Assembly (NCBI GenBank): GCA_963556145.1
Contig: OY744461.1
Coordinates: forward strand, 7,946,891-8,010,890
Length of the DNA: 64,000 nucleotides
Source: Hygrocybe punicea
Taxonomy: Eukaryota; Basidiomycota; Agaricomycetes; Agaricales; Hygrophoraceae
Direction of reading: 5' to 3'
Position 1 is the stretch's first letter; each line of letters starts with the position of its first letter. The notes under the pieces were generated by a model that was not told where the DNA came from, searched no databases, and worked only from the letters and a program-made list of their open reading frames with translations. This document shows, one piece after another, positions 45,554-56,386 of this stretch. Made by a program: the position numbers and the translations under genes.

Positions 45554-45945
45554 TTTCTTCATGTATGAGCCGCAGCCGACATCCAGTACACGAGTCCATA
45601 CGGCTTCGTCTACCCGACCTGTTACAAACGACGTCACAGACCGGTTCCGACTCGGGAATGTCTGCAACGCGTCAGCGCGTCAGCGACCGTTGAGATACAA
45701 GATGTTCCCTCCAGTTTCAGACTCACTGATAATGTCCTCGAACAAACTTTCGCCGTCTATGTCCACATTGTGGACAACGTCGACCGTCAACGTGATGTTG
45801 CCGAAAATCGCGGCACCATTTTGGACAGTTCCGCACCGGAACCCAGACCCTCCAAACCCAACAACTCTCCTGTATTGTCACGCGTCGCGTTGCCTAAAAG
45901 ACGTGCTCGCTCCTAAGGCGAGGAAGCGTCCACGAAGCCCTTGTA
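45554..45945. repeat. Subterminal segment duplicated at 33600-33905 (copy 2)
   Basis: Longer version of the segment near the other Helitron end. It carries an additional internal stretch (about 45700-45830) and frames such as LEQTFAVYVHIVDNVDRQRD followed by PEPRPSKPNNSP, so it may derive from coding sequence. Same orientation as copy 1. Confidence 0.7.
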
Positions 45946-46104
45946 ATTAGGAAATGTAAATGCAAGTTGTGCGACGGGATTATGAGATGTCACTGCAATT
46001 AGGGGCAAGGAAGGTGAGTCGTGGGGTGGGATGTCTTACATTAGTGAACGTCCACGATCATGTTATAAAATGAGGGTTTTTAAAAGAGAGTGACGAAAGA
46101 CATC

Positions 46105-46387
46105 ATGGCGACGAACGTTGTCTGCGTGGAATGGCAAAATCGTGGTGCTGCCCACAAACATGTGGTGAGGGTTCAAGGGAAGACGGACAGAGTAAGTTCA
46201 CGGTACGTTCACACCAATGGTTGTCATTTCAATTGAACGACTGTCCTTAATACAGTACAGTGGATGGGAAGAGAATGATGAGAAGGTGAAACGCACTGAA
46301 AAGGAAAGTCAGGCGGTGGAATCTAGCAAGGTCGATGAGAGAAGGTTGAAGAGAGAAGATTTGCCGAGGATGAGGAGGACAGGTTGA
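46105..46387 (+). CDS. Putative small two-exon gene near the Helitron 3' end
   Basis: An open frame from MATNVVCVEWQNRGAAHKH to VRVQGKTDR stops at a good donor GTAAGTT (46192). An acceptor TTAATACAG at about 46256 joins in phase to YSGWEENDEKVKRTEKES and ends RMRRTG-stop at 46387. The product is about 74 residues, the second half highly charged. No family recognised. The two splice signals and phase match are the only evidence. Confidence 0.3.
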
Positions 46388-46869
46388 AGTCGAAACGATG
46401 AAAAGCAGTTCGTGACAGACCGCATTATGCACCTAACTAACTACTCTTCCTTGTACTTTCCCACCGCTCACAAATATTAGCCCATCGCCTTTAAAAAAAG
46501 GAGCAAGGTTGCGCCACCGAAGGTGGCCCTTACCTCTAGTGTGGTATTCATACAGAAAATATTGCATACAGAAAACACAACCATTTAGCCCTTTATGGTT
46601 TTCATTATTGTGTACATGTATTCAGAAAAAAGAAAATGACGCAAATATTTAGGGTTTCTGGCTGGCTCTCTGGATCTTATTATCAGGCAGACCTTCAAGA
46701 TATTTGGTCTCGAGATATTTCAGGCACAAGCCAGGTCCCACAATAATGAAAACAATAAAGGACTATTTTCTGTATGAATACCACTTTTAGATAATATTAT
46801 TTTCTGCAATATTTTCAAGTGGATATCTGTGTATTATTTGATCGCAAAAATCCTCATCCGTCTCCTGAT

Positions 46870-49179
46870 ATGCCAGACTCCTTTTTCACCTCTTCAAAAC
46901 CACGAAAGCGCAAACTTTCGTCAACGACTACTACCGCAAGCGATGACAGGACACGCAGCGCTAAAAAAATCGCCCGCAAGGGCCCTTCGCCTTCACCGAG
47001 AGGCAATGCCAGGCCCACCGACGCGACCAAGAGAGGCAAGTCTACGTATACTACGCCAAGACCGGGTCCGAGTCCAGGAACGAAAACGAATGGGGTTCGG
47101 GAGAAGAAACCTCCAAGGAAAGCGGACGAAGAGCTGCACTCAGATCAGACAGACGACGAAGGACGAGGTGGGATCGAAGATCTGGATTTGAGAGCTGCGA
47201 CAGACTCTAACGATGATGCTGGAAGCGACAACGATGAGACTCCTGCAGAGAAGAGACTGAGACTAGCCAAGTTATACCTGGAGAGCGTCAAGGAAGACCT
47301 GGGTAAGTGAGCATTCCATCCCATCGCAATGCATGCATGCATGCATGTGTGGGTGGGTGTCCAAGACTCAAATTTTTTCTTCTTTTATTTTCGGACCCCA
47401 GCGGATGGCGAGTTCGATGCCGCAGAGATCGACAAGGAGCTAATCTCTGCGAGGCTCAAGCACGATGTAATGGAGCATTCAGGAAAAGTTCATTTATTCA
47501 TCGCTGAATCGGTAATGTTCTTGTCCGTTTTTCATTCCCATCAATTCTTTTACTTACAAAACTTGGCTTGCTAATCATAGTTCGACTTTTCGGAACCCCC
47601 GAAGACCGTTCTGCGGACACGCGGCCACCGTCTCTCCGTCACATCTGCCGTCGCATCCGAAGACGGTAAATACCTGTTCACGTCCGGGAAGGAAGGCTCC
47701 ATTATCAAATGGGATCTCACCAACGGGAAAAAGCTAGCGACATTCCATAAATTCCGGATATCCAACGCAGAAACCGGAGCTGGCAATGGAAAGGGGAAAG
47801 GGAAAGGGAAAGCCCATGGCAGCACGGAAGCGAAGGGACACACGGACGAGGTCCTCGCATTGGCCTTGAGTGGTGATGGGAAGTACCTGGCGAGCGGCGG
47901 GAAGGATCGCAGAGTCGGTGTATGGGATATAGAAAAGGACGAATGGGTGAAAGGGCTTGAGGGACACAGGGATACCATTTCTGTAAGCAGTCGTTGCACC
48001 CCGATAATATCCCAGCAAGCACATCCTTTTATATTTTGACAGGCCTTGGCGTTTCGTAAAGGCACACAACAGCTCTATAGCGGTTCCTTTGATCGCACCC
48101 TGAAACTCTTCGACCTTTCCGTGCTTGGTTACGTTGAGACGCTTTTCGGGCATCAGGATTCCGTCTTAGCTATGGACGCTCTGCGTGGTGAGACTGCCGT
48201 CAGCGTTGGCGGGAGGGACAAGACTGTTCGGTTTTGGAAGATAGTCGAGGAGACTCAGTTGGTGTTTCGCGGAGGTGGGAGAAGTGCTATCCGTGACCTG
48301 CTGGAGGGTGGGGCTCTTGAAGGGCTTGATGAGAATGATGGCGGTGGCGACGAAATGAACAAGGACCTTGACAAACCAAAGGAACGGAAAGGGAAATCGA
48401 AGAAATCGAAGAAATTCGTAGAAGGAAGTATAGAGTGCGTAGCCATGATTGACGAGACGACGTTTATCAGCGGAGGGGATAGCGGGTGAGCGATTGATTT
48501 GTCTTTACTCAGCTTCCTCGTCTTTCTCATGCTCTCCTCATCTCCTTCGTCTTCTCAGTTCGATCTGCCTCTGGACGATTCAGAGGAAGAAACCTATTTA
48601 TACACATGCGCTCGCACATGGGTTCAATGATGTGCATTCGGCGACAGAGGGACTGATCCAGACCCCCCGATGGGTGACTGCCATCGCTAGTCTTCGATAT
48701 TCAGATCTGATCGCGTCGGGTACGTTTTAGTAACTTGGCCTTCCTTCTCTTATTCCCATTACTGACCTAGCCGTTTGTTGGCTCCAGGCTCATGGGAAGG
48801 GGACGTACGGATATGGAAACTCGACTCCAAAATAAAATCCTTCTCACTAGCAGGAACCGTCCCCACACCGGGAGTCATCAATTCGCTCCAGTTCATCTCA
48901 CCACCAAAGAATTTTACAGCGGAAGCCGCCTCTTGGATGGCTCCGACAACGCGCGATTCCACCGCTGGAAATGTAAACCCTCCGCCATCACAACCCATAG
49001 CAACAGCGGCCGATGTTGATGTGACGGTAACCAAAAGAAAATCGCCTACCAGAACTGGTCTAGTGTTGCTTGTCGTAGGAGTTGGACAAGAGCATCGACT
49101 GGGGCGATGGATTAAGCTAAAAGGCGATGGGATCGTCAACGGCGCTTTTGTGGTGGCTTTCTCTCCACGGACGTTGTGA
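46870..49179 (+). CDS. RRP9: U3 snoRNP WD40 protein Rrp9
   Basis: Component of the box C/D U3 snoRNP (U3-55K family) acting in nucleolar 18S pre-rRNA processing. Six exons: 46870-47302, 47402-47511, 47581-47982, 48043-48485, 48559-48719 and 48788-49179, total 647 codons, all GT-AG and in phase. The N-terminus is a charged nuclear tail (KPRKRKLSS, acidic clusters), then EKRLRLAKLYLESVKEDL and ISARLKHDVMEHSGK typical of the family. WD40 repeats follow: LRTRGHRLSVT...IIKWD, KGHTDEVLALALSGDGKYLASGGKD, LEGHRDTISALAFRKGTQQLYSGSFDRT, YVETLFGHQDSV...VGGRDKTVRFWKI, SIECVAMIDETTFISGGDSGSICLWT, ASGSWEGDVRIWK and VGVGQEHRLGRW. Lys/Gly-rich and Asp/Glu-rich insertions between repeats are fungal embellishments. 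Transposon sequence ends only about 50 bp before the ATG. Confidence 0.96.
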
Positions 49180-49486
49180 TAGTTTCATTTATTGGGTCCG
49201 AACACGTTGTCCCGACTCATTTCTTGTCAACCAGGATAAGAGATATTCACGCCGATGTCTGCTATGCTATTGGGAGAGTTAGACAACACTGTTCAATGCC
49301 GCGCTTGTATAGCATGCCAGAACCCAGGTTGAGATATTCCACGCACAACGGACCACAGACAATGCAATCTGTCAGCCAGCTGGTGGTCGGAAACAAATCA
49401 TCCATACATTGGTCCCATTTACCGTTTCCGTTTCACAGATACATCATTCCGGTGGTTAAAATAATTGCAGATAGGTGGGTTCAACA
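49180..49486. other. Intergenic region between convergent genes
   Basis: Shared 3' flank of RRP9 and the alpha/beta hydrolase. I see no gene or repeat here. Confidence 0.6.
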
Positions 49487-51016
49487 TTATAGCAACGACC
49501 TCAATGACCGAGTCGGCGCGGTCGAAGAAGGGTGAAGTAAAGCCTCCCGAATCTTTTCCGCCAAGAGGCGGGGCTTAGTTTGGACGACCTGAGAAGAGAA
49601 CAAATCCGTTCACCCTTGACGCGATACTATCTACACCAACATAAACAAAAAAAGTCACTCACGAGATGCCCAGCACCTTCGATCCATGTGACGGATGCGA
49701 AATTCTGGATCCCACCGGAGCCGTGGTTGAGCGCGGCTTCTTGTACTTCGCGCCTCCTGCCCGGTTAACCATCAATGAATGATCGAATAACGTAGTGATA
49801 ATGCCAGAAGCGGCGGTGGTATGCGTACACTGCGTCGTCAACCGAACCATACATGATGTGGACTGGCACGCGTTTGAGAACGGTGGAGATAAGGTCGTAG
49901 GTTCGCGTAGGGCCGATGCCGTCCCGGAAGCCAGCCTACATGAACAGGATTTAACGGTTGGAAATCGCGTAACAAAAGACGTGTGACGGAGCGGATAAGT
50001 GTTGGGATCCCAGACGCACGGCTTCTTGGTATTTGCTGCATTTGAGCGTCACGCCATCTACTTGGTCAGGGTAGTCGATGGTTGGCAATGGTCTCAGACC
50101 ATGTTCCTAAAGAAACAAACGCGCTGTCAAGAACAATATGAACGATTTGGCATGGGGAGGCACATCACTCGCCACAAAAAGTTTCAAGACCCTGTCATCC
50201 CACGCTCGAAAGGCAGGTCTGCTTTTTAAAGTGTTGTAGGCCTCCTTACGATTTGGCCAAATATCTCGGCGCTTGATGGCGTCTTGTTCTATACGATTTG
50301 GGCCTTTCATCATCGCCGGTTTGATGATCATGGGTTCGACAAGGATCATGGAAGCATATTTGATCGGCGGATGATAGGCAGTAGACAGGACGCTGGAAAA
50401 AAAAACCACCCATGATATCACAGTAAGAGTGGGAAGAAACTGAGACGGACGAAAAACCTCACAAGGACGCAGCCCCCATCGAATGGCCAATCGCAACCAA
50501 TCTACGCGTGGAAAAGTCCACATCGACCCCAGTCCCCAAACCAGCGAGAAATGCATGAATGCTCCTGGCATACTCTTCCCAAGCAACTTTCAAATATATA
50601 AAAAGAGGGTTAATGACGTTTCGCGGCGGATATGAGGCATCCAGGTGGAAACCACGGTTTGAATGAACTCGGAAATGCGAAATGAACACAGGTAAGGTAG
50701 ACATACATGTTGGGAGATAAAACCGAAGTGTCTCTTCGTTCAAAACTGCCGCATCACCGTGATTGGGCGCGTCTATTGACCATACCTCCCTGATCTTGTC
50801 AATTTCCTTCCCTTCATCAAAGAGGGAATATAGCTCGTCGATAGCAGGCTCCCAATGCTCCTTATGATATCCATTGCCATGAGTAAGAACGAGAGTAACT
50901 GCAGCGGGATCCAGCAATGAAGAAGGTTGCCAGTACCGCTTCGCGGTGATTAGGAGTGGGTAGTTGGGACGAGGGTCAAAAGTGTAGAACTGGCAACAGA
51001 TTGTAGACCGCGACAT
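49487..51016 (-). CDS. Alpha/beta hydrolase (AB-hydrolase-1 type)
   Basis: The spliced gene begins MSRSTICCQFYTFDPRPNYP at 51016; an earlier in-frame ATG at 51049 is less like the family. The HG oxyanion segment LTHGNGYHKEHWEP lies near residue 45, then IDAPNHGDAAV, then after an intron AWEEYARSIHAFLAGLGT and the nucleophile elbow GHSMGA. Further exons give YHPPIKYASMILVEPM, KRRDIWPNRKEAYNTLKSRP, EHGLRPLPTIDYPDQVDGVT, then AGFRDGIGPTRTYDLIST and VPVHIMYGSVDDA (acid region) and finally NFASVTWIEGAGHLVVQTKP carrying the catalytic His. The stop is at 49487. Introns are near 50700-50587, 50462-50390, 50165-50110, 50010-49930, 49840-49765 and 49665-49588. Triad Ser, Asp and His are all present. 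Substrate unknown; related fungal proteins are lipase or esterase-like. Confidence 0.85.
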
Positions 51017-51409
51017 ATGAAAGGTAGGAAACGTAAAGCGGATATACATTTGAGATATTACATACCTGGCTTCGGTTTTGTCTTTACCGGATGCTCGCCC
51101 AATTCACATGTATGGTGAGTGACTCAGCTGATAACTTAATGGTAGTCGAGGAATAATAATAGATAAATAAGGTGTACCAATTGTGAAGGAGTGAAGGAAA
51201 TAGATCTAGGGCCATCAAAGGATGTCTACAAAGGCTAAAGTTAAAGTTGTCGAGATGAGGTCGAGCGCGTGAGCGCCCAGCGGCGAGCAACCAGGGGTAA
51301 ATAGTACAGTACGGTCTAATATCGTCGGTTGGCTCAACAAACAACAGGGTATAAAAATTCTGCAGCTCTCGCCAGCGATCCGGCCCTCCTCACTGGATTC
51401 CAAAATAGC

Positions 51410-52309
51410 CTACTTTTCGAAGACGTAGGGATAGTATTGCCGGGATCGTCTACGCTTCCGCAGAAAGACGAACATGTAGGCGAGAACGAACAGTCCAAGG
51501 GCAACTCCAATAATGGCACCAGCTAAGGTGGCCCTGTTTGAACCGCGAGAGGATACTATTGGAGGGGATACCGTAGGGACTGAGGAGGGCATATTGGAGG
51601 AGGATATTTCGGGGGACGACAATGTGGGGGACGACAATGTGGGGGACGACGTGGAAGGCATGGAAGTGACCACTGTATTTGGACTACGGGGAGTAAATGA
51701 GCCTCTCTCTCACTACCCAAAATTAATAAGGCGCACTTGACAGTGATTGTCGGAAATGAGCTCGTGGGAAAGGTGACGGTGGCTCTAATGATTTTTGAGC
51801 AGGACACCACCAATAGACATCAAACAGACCCACTGTTCAGAAGTCGAATACGAAACAGAGTAAGAGTGCTGAGTGTAGGATTGAAAAATAGTGGTATTGT
51901 AGTCTGCATACGAATAGGTTGTTGTGATGTTGCCTAAGCAAGCGGACGACGACCCAGATTGGACAGTGAAAAGTTGCTCATCCCCATCATTCACGGCTAC
52001 AACGAAGCTGTGATTTGCGGGAATATTGCAAATCCAATTCAAGTAGCCAGTGCCATTAGGGAACGAAAATGTAAGGAAGGTGTTTTGAACGTCGGGTGGG
52101 TACTCGTAGACCGTGTCCGTATCAGACTGCGTGATGTTGTAGTAGATGAGGACGTTTTCGCATTGAGTGATCGACAATGGCATGATAATGTCGTAGCCAG
52201 ACTCGGGCATGCCCACTTGATATCCTTGTGTTGGCCGCGGAATGTACGCGGGTTGCCCTAGCGCGGCGAGGATTCCGGCTAGAATCGCGAACGAGGTTGC
52301 TAGAGCCAT
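51410..52309 (-). CDS. Secreted type I membrane protein with Ser/Thr-rich stalk
   Basis: Starts MALATSFAILAGILAALGQP, a signal peptide. The ectodomain contains SITQCENVLIYYNIT, TFLTFSFPNGTGYLNWICNI and several N-glycosylation sequons, with Cys pairs suggesting disulfides. After two short introns (about 51829-51786 and 51731-51679) a Ser/Thr/Pro-rich stalk (STSSPTLSSPTLSSPEISSS) leads to a single membrane helix AGAIIGVALGLFVLAYMFVF and a basic tail RKRRRSRQYYPYVFEK. The layout is common among basidiomycete surface proteins of unknown function. Extending the start upstream to 52423 would bury the signal peptide, so 52309 is preferred. Confidence 0.78.
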
Positions 52310-53397
52310 GTCGCTGTACGGAGCAATGCGGGAGGCTTGAGCATGGCACTCACCCAGTTCCTCCGGTGAAAAATCTAAATGCCGAAGTTTGCTGGGTCCA
52401 TTGTGACATTGTAAGGCTTGCACGGAGCCCCGGGCCCGTCATTGAAGGCATGATTGTTGGCAAAGCAAGGTACCATCAAAATCGAACGGCATCTGTCTGA
52501 AAAAGTGAACGAGGGTGTGAATTTGGGGCTGAGGAACAAATGAAATGGGCCTGTGGCGGAGGAATACGAGATGAGACTTGGCTGACTGAGAGAGTGGAAG
52601 CTGTGGAAGAGTTGTAATTATTACATAATAATATTTCAAGTTGGCATGTTCAGGCCAGGGCCGAATTTCGATCAGGTCAGCACTGGCTTGGCCTCGCTTG
52701 GATCCCTTGTGAGGCTCTCCACGATGCCATCCGTCTGTCAACCACTGACATCCCTGTTATGCACAGTGAAGCTAGCCAAATTTGAAAACAATCCTCTTAA
52801 CCTCCCACCATGATCAATCAATGGTGATTACCGAACACAGGTACCCGTCAGGCTGGTGGCTTTCAATACAATACTACTTCATACACGTACCAGGTCCCAG
52901 GTCCCAGTACCGGTACTTGGCACTCTCCTTCCATCCTGGGCCTGTGGACATTCGATCCTACCAGACAACGCTTTAGTTGCGTAATTTCCTCCTAGAGCAA
53001 TTCGACGAATGCAACCGGGGCACCATGGGTGAGACTATATAGCACTCTATGCCTTCGATATTATTATCCCAACCACATTTATATATCATTTGCCAATATC
53101 ATACTTCGTGAGATGTCGTTGAGTGCAGTATCAGGCCAGGGCTAGTTATGGACGAGCCTATCTTATGGGTGAATCCATCGTTGAGATGAGCGTTGAATAT
53201 ACAAAACTGACGACAAGGCGAAATTGCAAATTCATAGGCGCTTCATTCGACTTCGTGGTGGCCAGTAATGATAATACTCAAGTCATCGGGACGAACCTAG
53301 GCCTCAACGTAGAGACATATTTCTCCGCACAGGTAAGTTTCACAATTCTTTCAAACGGTAGTTCAAGTTGTACACCCACCAATCAAGCTCAAGGGCA
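52310..53397. other. Intergenic region between divergent genes
   Basis: Probable shared promoter region for the membrane protein (minus) and HMG-CoA lyase (plus). It contains a short repeated motif (ACCAGGTCCCAGGTCCCAGTACC, about 52889-52911) and no gene I can support; frames at 53123-53397 have no recognisable content and may be 5' leader. Confidence 0.5.
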
Positions 53398-54671
53398 ATG
53401 TTTGCTCGTCAAGTCGCGTACGACGTTGTGCGGCCTCCTCACACCCTGCTGGGCTTCTCCCACTTGCAATGTCTCCGGCGTAGAGCCTATGCAGCAACTG
53501 CTTCCCCCACAACCAACCTTGTGAACATTGTTGAAGTCAGTCCTCGTGATGGACTCCAGAACGAAAAGGGCATCATTCCAGTCGATGTCAAAGTAGAACT
53601 CATCAACCGACTCGCGAGAGCTGGGTTGCGAAACATCGAAACAGGGAGTTTCGTCAGCCCAAAGTGGGTTCCCCAGGCAAGTACATCACCCCCACAGTCC
53701 GCAGAAGTCGCTACGTTGACACACAGACCGCAGATGGCAGGTACGGCGGAAGTGATTACGAGGATCGAGCGATTGCCTGGTGTGCATTACCCAGTTCTCG
53801 TGCCAAATCAGAAGGGACTAGACAACCTTTTCACCCTCCTGTCCTCCTACGCTGCCACATCACCCTCCCATCCCGTCCCACCATTGACTGACGAAATATC
53901 CATCTTCACGGCTGCAACGGATGCCTTCACACAAGCGAATCTAAATACCACCGTCGCAGCTTCCCTTGCCCGTCTTGTTCCGGTGGCTCAAGCAGCCTTG
54001 GCCAATGGTCTACGCGTGCGCGGATATGTCAGCGTTGTCATCGCGTGCCCGTATTCTGGGCAGGTAGACTACAAACGCGTTCGGGATGTCGCAAAGGAGT
54101 TGATTGATATGGGATGTTATGAGATCAGTTTAGGCGACACCGTGGGTATGGGTACGCCAGCGCAGGTGAGCGAGATGATCGAGGAGGTGAAGACAGCTGT
54201 ACCCGTGCAGAAGTTGGCTGTAAGTGTATGAGAACACCAACCGCCTCTCAATTTACCCTTGGCTTCCAGGGACATGTCAGTATTCCTTTCGTAAACCCCT
54301 CAACGTCGCAATTCACGCTTCATACGATGTAGTTCCACGACACTTACGGCACAGCGGTCGCTAACGTCCTAACCTCACTTGCTCATGGGATCCGCACAAT
54401 AGATTCCTCCGTAGGCGGGCTTGGCGGATGCCCGTATTCTCCTGGAGCCACAGGCAACGTCGCCACCGAGGATGTGCTCTACGCCTTGAGGGGCTCCCAG
54501 TACAGCGTTGCAGGAGACGTTGATCTAAATGAGGTCGTGGACACCGGTTGGTGGATCAGCGAAAAGCTAGGGAGAGGGATCGAGAGCCGGGTGGGCAGGG
54601 CTATTCGGGCTAGGCAAGCTCAATTGGCAAAGAAGGCAGAGGCAGAACGGAGAACAGAGGTAAAGTCGTAG
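53398..54671 (+). CDS. HMGCL: Hydroxymethylglutaryl-CoA lyase
   Basis: Cleaves HMG-CoA to acetyl-CoA and acetoacetate in leucine breakdown; the Arg-rich, acid-poor N-terminus (MFARQVAYDVVR... RRRAYAATA) fits a mitochondrial targeting peptide. Exons: 53398-53676, 53734-54219, 54270-54275 and 54333-54671, 369 residues. Motifs: VEVSPRDGLQNEKG (metal and substrate site), IETGSFVSPKWVPQ, MAGTAEV, VLVPNQKGLDN, RGYVSVVIACPYSG, YEISLGDTVGMGTP, GHFHDTYG (metal-binding His pair) and GLGGCPYSPGATGNVATEDV with the catalytic Cys loop. The first intron uses a GC donor (CAG|GCAAGT). The third exon is only six bases (GGACAT, Gly-His), needed to complete GHFHDTYG. Confidence 0.95.
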
Positions 54672-54830
54672 GTACGTTTAGACGTACGATCATGCACGAT
54701 TATGACAGAAATATATTGAGGATATCAGAGGCTGGAGAAAAAATATATACAACCAAACCTGTCAAGGTCGTAAGGTGTTTTGGGGCTAGTACAGCAAAAT
54801 GAAACGGCGTGATACACTTCCAGTTCCACA
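54672..54830. other. Short 3' intergenic region
   Basis: Convergent tail-to-tail spacer of 159 bp between HMG-CoA lyase and the Hikeshi homologue; no feature is seen. Confidence 0.5.
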
Positions 54831-55552
54831 TCAGTCGCCTTTGTCCAGAAATGCCAGACCTGCGACCTTCATTTTCCCGATGATTGATTGGTACCAGTTG
54901 GCAATGACAGTCATCGCCGCAGGGGTAAAACCTTGTTCTGAAAAACCAGACACATAATTGATCAGATGCTTCGCGATTTTCTCCACAAGTACCGTCGGAT
55001 CGATTCCCGGGTTCGTGCCGGGTTTTGGGGTTGCAGCAGTCAGAGCTGAGAACTGTGGAAGAATCTGGGCCAATGGTTCGATTGATATACCAAGCGCTGC
55101 TGTGACATCCTCGTTGGGATTCGGATTGAGATGGGTCGATGAAAAAGCACTGTGTGATTCGTTGGTGGCATTTAGAGTGAATGTGCCTCGAAGTCGGAAT
55201 ATTGCAGAAGGCTTGTCATTGGAGAGCCTGTATATTTCGGAATGTCTAGAACCTGAGCGCCGGTTTGCCCAACAGAACCCATGGTATTACGCACATTCCT
55301 AAGGGTTGAAAGCCTTTTCCTGGCCAGAATAGATGCACTGCTGCACCATATCCGTCTGGGAATGGGACTTCCAGAATGTCAACGTTCCTTGACACCTCGA
55401 GGTGAAGATATCGGTCGTTTACCTGTTCCCAAAAGAAATACACAGATGTGGTTAATGGTGCTGGCTGATGGGAGCTGAAAGACGATGCGTGTCTCGTCAA
55501 TTTGTTGGAAGTTTGTCTCAAGAGGTCGGCCAGCTACGCAGCATCCGAACAT
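54831..55552 (-). CDS. HIKESHI: Hikeshi/OPI10 family protein
   Basis: Family members carry Hsp70 into the nucleus during heat stress. Exons 55552-55423, 55367-55295 and 55227-54831 give 199 residues, the usual family length. Hallmarks: MFGCCVAGRPLETNFQQID at the start, FQLPSASTINHICVFLLGT, then VPFPDGYGAAVHLFWPGKGF, LSNDKPSAIFRLRGTF, LGISIEPLAQI and the C-terminal EKIAKHLINYVSGF with ANWYQSIIGKMKVAGLAFLD. Introns are 55 and 67 nt with GT-AG borders. No disruption. Confidence 0.94.
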
Positions 55553-55618
55553 CGCTGAGAAGGTAAAAGAGATGGGTGGTCGCAGTGTTACTCACTCACT
55601 CAAGTTGAAGCCACTGAG

Positions 55619-55626
55619 TCACGTGA
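55619..55626. promoter_or_regulatory. TCACGTGA palindrome upstream of the Hikeshi gene
   Basis: A perfect 8-bp palindrome with a CACGTG E-box core, extended to GTCACGTGAC, lies about 67 bp upstream of the Hikeshi start codon. CACGTG is a known binding core for fungal bHLH factors. Functional use here is inference. Confidence 0.35.
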
Positions 55627-56386
55627 CCGTTAGTTAAAGTGCAACTAGCCATCATTGGCCGCGAAATCCAAAATGAAATCTTCGAACACACGGCTTCAAC
55701 GTTTCAACCTTGACTGGGGCCATAAGTATCTTTCCTCACATTCAAGTGCCCAACCCACCCGAGGCCACCCAGGTGCACCCCAACCCAAATAGTGGCTCCA
55801 AGATGGCAGCAGCAGCAGCAGCCGAAACTTCCAAAAAATAATTTGATACGCCCAGTGTACGGTCACCAATCAGACCGGGATGACAGCAACCTCAGAGCGC
55901 GCAGCAGCAGATACCGAACTTTTTTTTCTTTTCTTAAAAGGTGTGATTCTGACCGCCTAGGTTGGCATGAGTGATGACCCGTCTTGGGCCATCAAGGGGG
56001 TGTCGATGAGATAATCGGTGTCTTGCTCATTCGTTGAATTTCTGCGAACAAACTGCAAGATCGGAACATTAATATTACTGCTACCATCAGCCGTCGAGTG
56101 TTGCGATTCGGGAGTACCAACTTACGCAGGTGCATACGAATCTGTTTTGAACTTCGGGAGCTGGTGGGATGGAATCTATAGGTTTTTGTAGGAATTTGTC
56201 GTAGTAAATATTTTTGTCGAAATTATAATTGGAATTATGATGTCGAAAACAAAAAGTCCAATAGGATCATGATGTACTAGTAGTGGAGGAATTGTTTGTA
56301 ACATGAACTTTTTCCTCCAAACGTGCACGACCCCAAATGTCAGAGACCACCTCCTGAAGTTGATGTACAGCAGGTCATGTGCTACC
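55627..56386. other. Intergenic region, no gene seen
   Basis: Contains simple repeats (CAGCAGCAGCAG near 55810) and AT-rich tracts. No supported coding sequence. Confidence 0.5.

Larger units (their letters stand above)
33486..46539 (+). mobile_element. Second Helitron (13.05 kb), decayed
   Basis: The left end is TTACCTTGCTTGCAAGG with palindrome CCTTGC-TT-GCAAGG. The right end has TTAAAAAAAGGAGCAAGGT, whose AGCAAGGT is the inverted partner of ACCTTGCT at the left end, then hairpin GCCACC-GAA-GGTGGC, CCTTACCT and CTAG followed by T. The insertion is between A and T of the host palindrome; the intact opposite arm of that palindrome gives the empty site with one mismatch. The Rep/helicase runs on the minus strand, opposite to the arrangement in the first Helitron. 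It also contains a divergent accessory gene, a miniature LTR element and a nested hAT. Confidence 0.78.
33456..46816. mobile_element. Small TIR element (about 310 bp native) hosting the second Helitron
   Basis: The left arm CAAATATTGTGGAAAATAATG-TTATCTAAA (33456-33485), continuing after the Helitron as TGTGGTATTCATACAGAAAATA (46540-46561), is mirrored by 46762-46816 (TATTTTCTGTATGAATACCAC, TTTTAGATAATATTATTTTC, CAATATTTT). Arms are about 56 bp with few mismatches. The interior (about 46562-46760) has no ORF but contains a second inverted stretch around CATTATTGTG / CACAATAATG. The target duplication is not evident. Confidence 0.75.

Noticed and set aside
53123..53397. Coding extension upstream of HMG-CoA lyase
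   Set aside because: Different frame, no similarity to the family; the targeting peptide fits the ATG at 53398.
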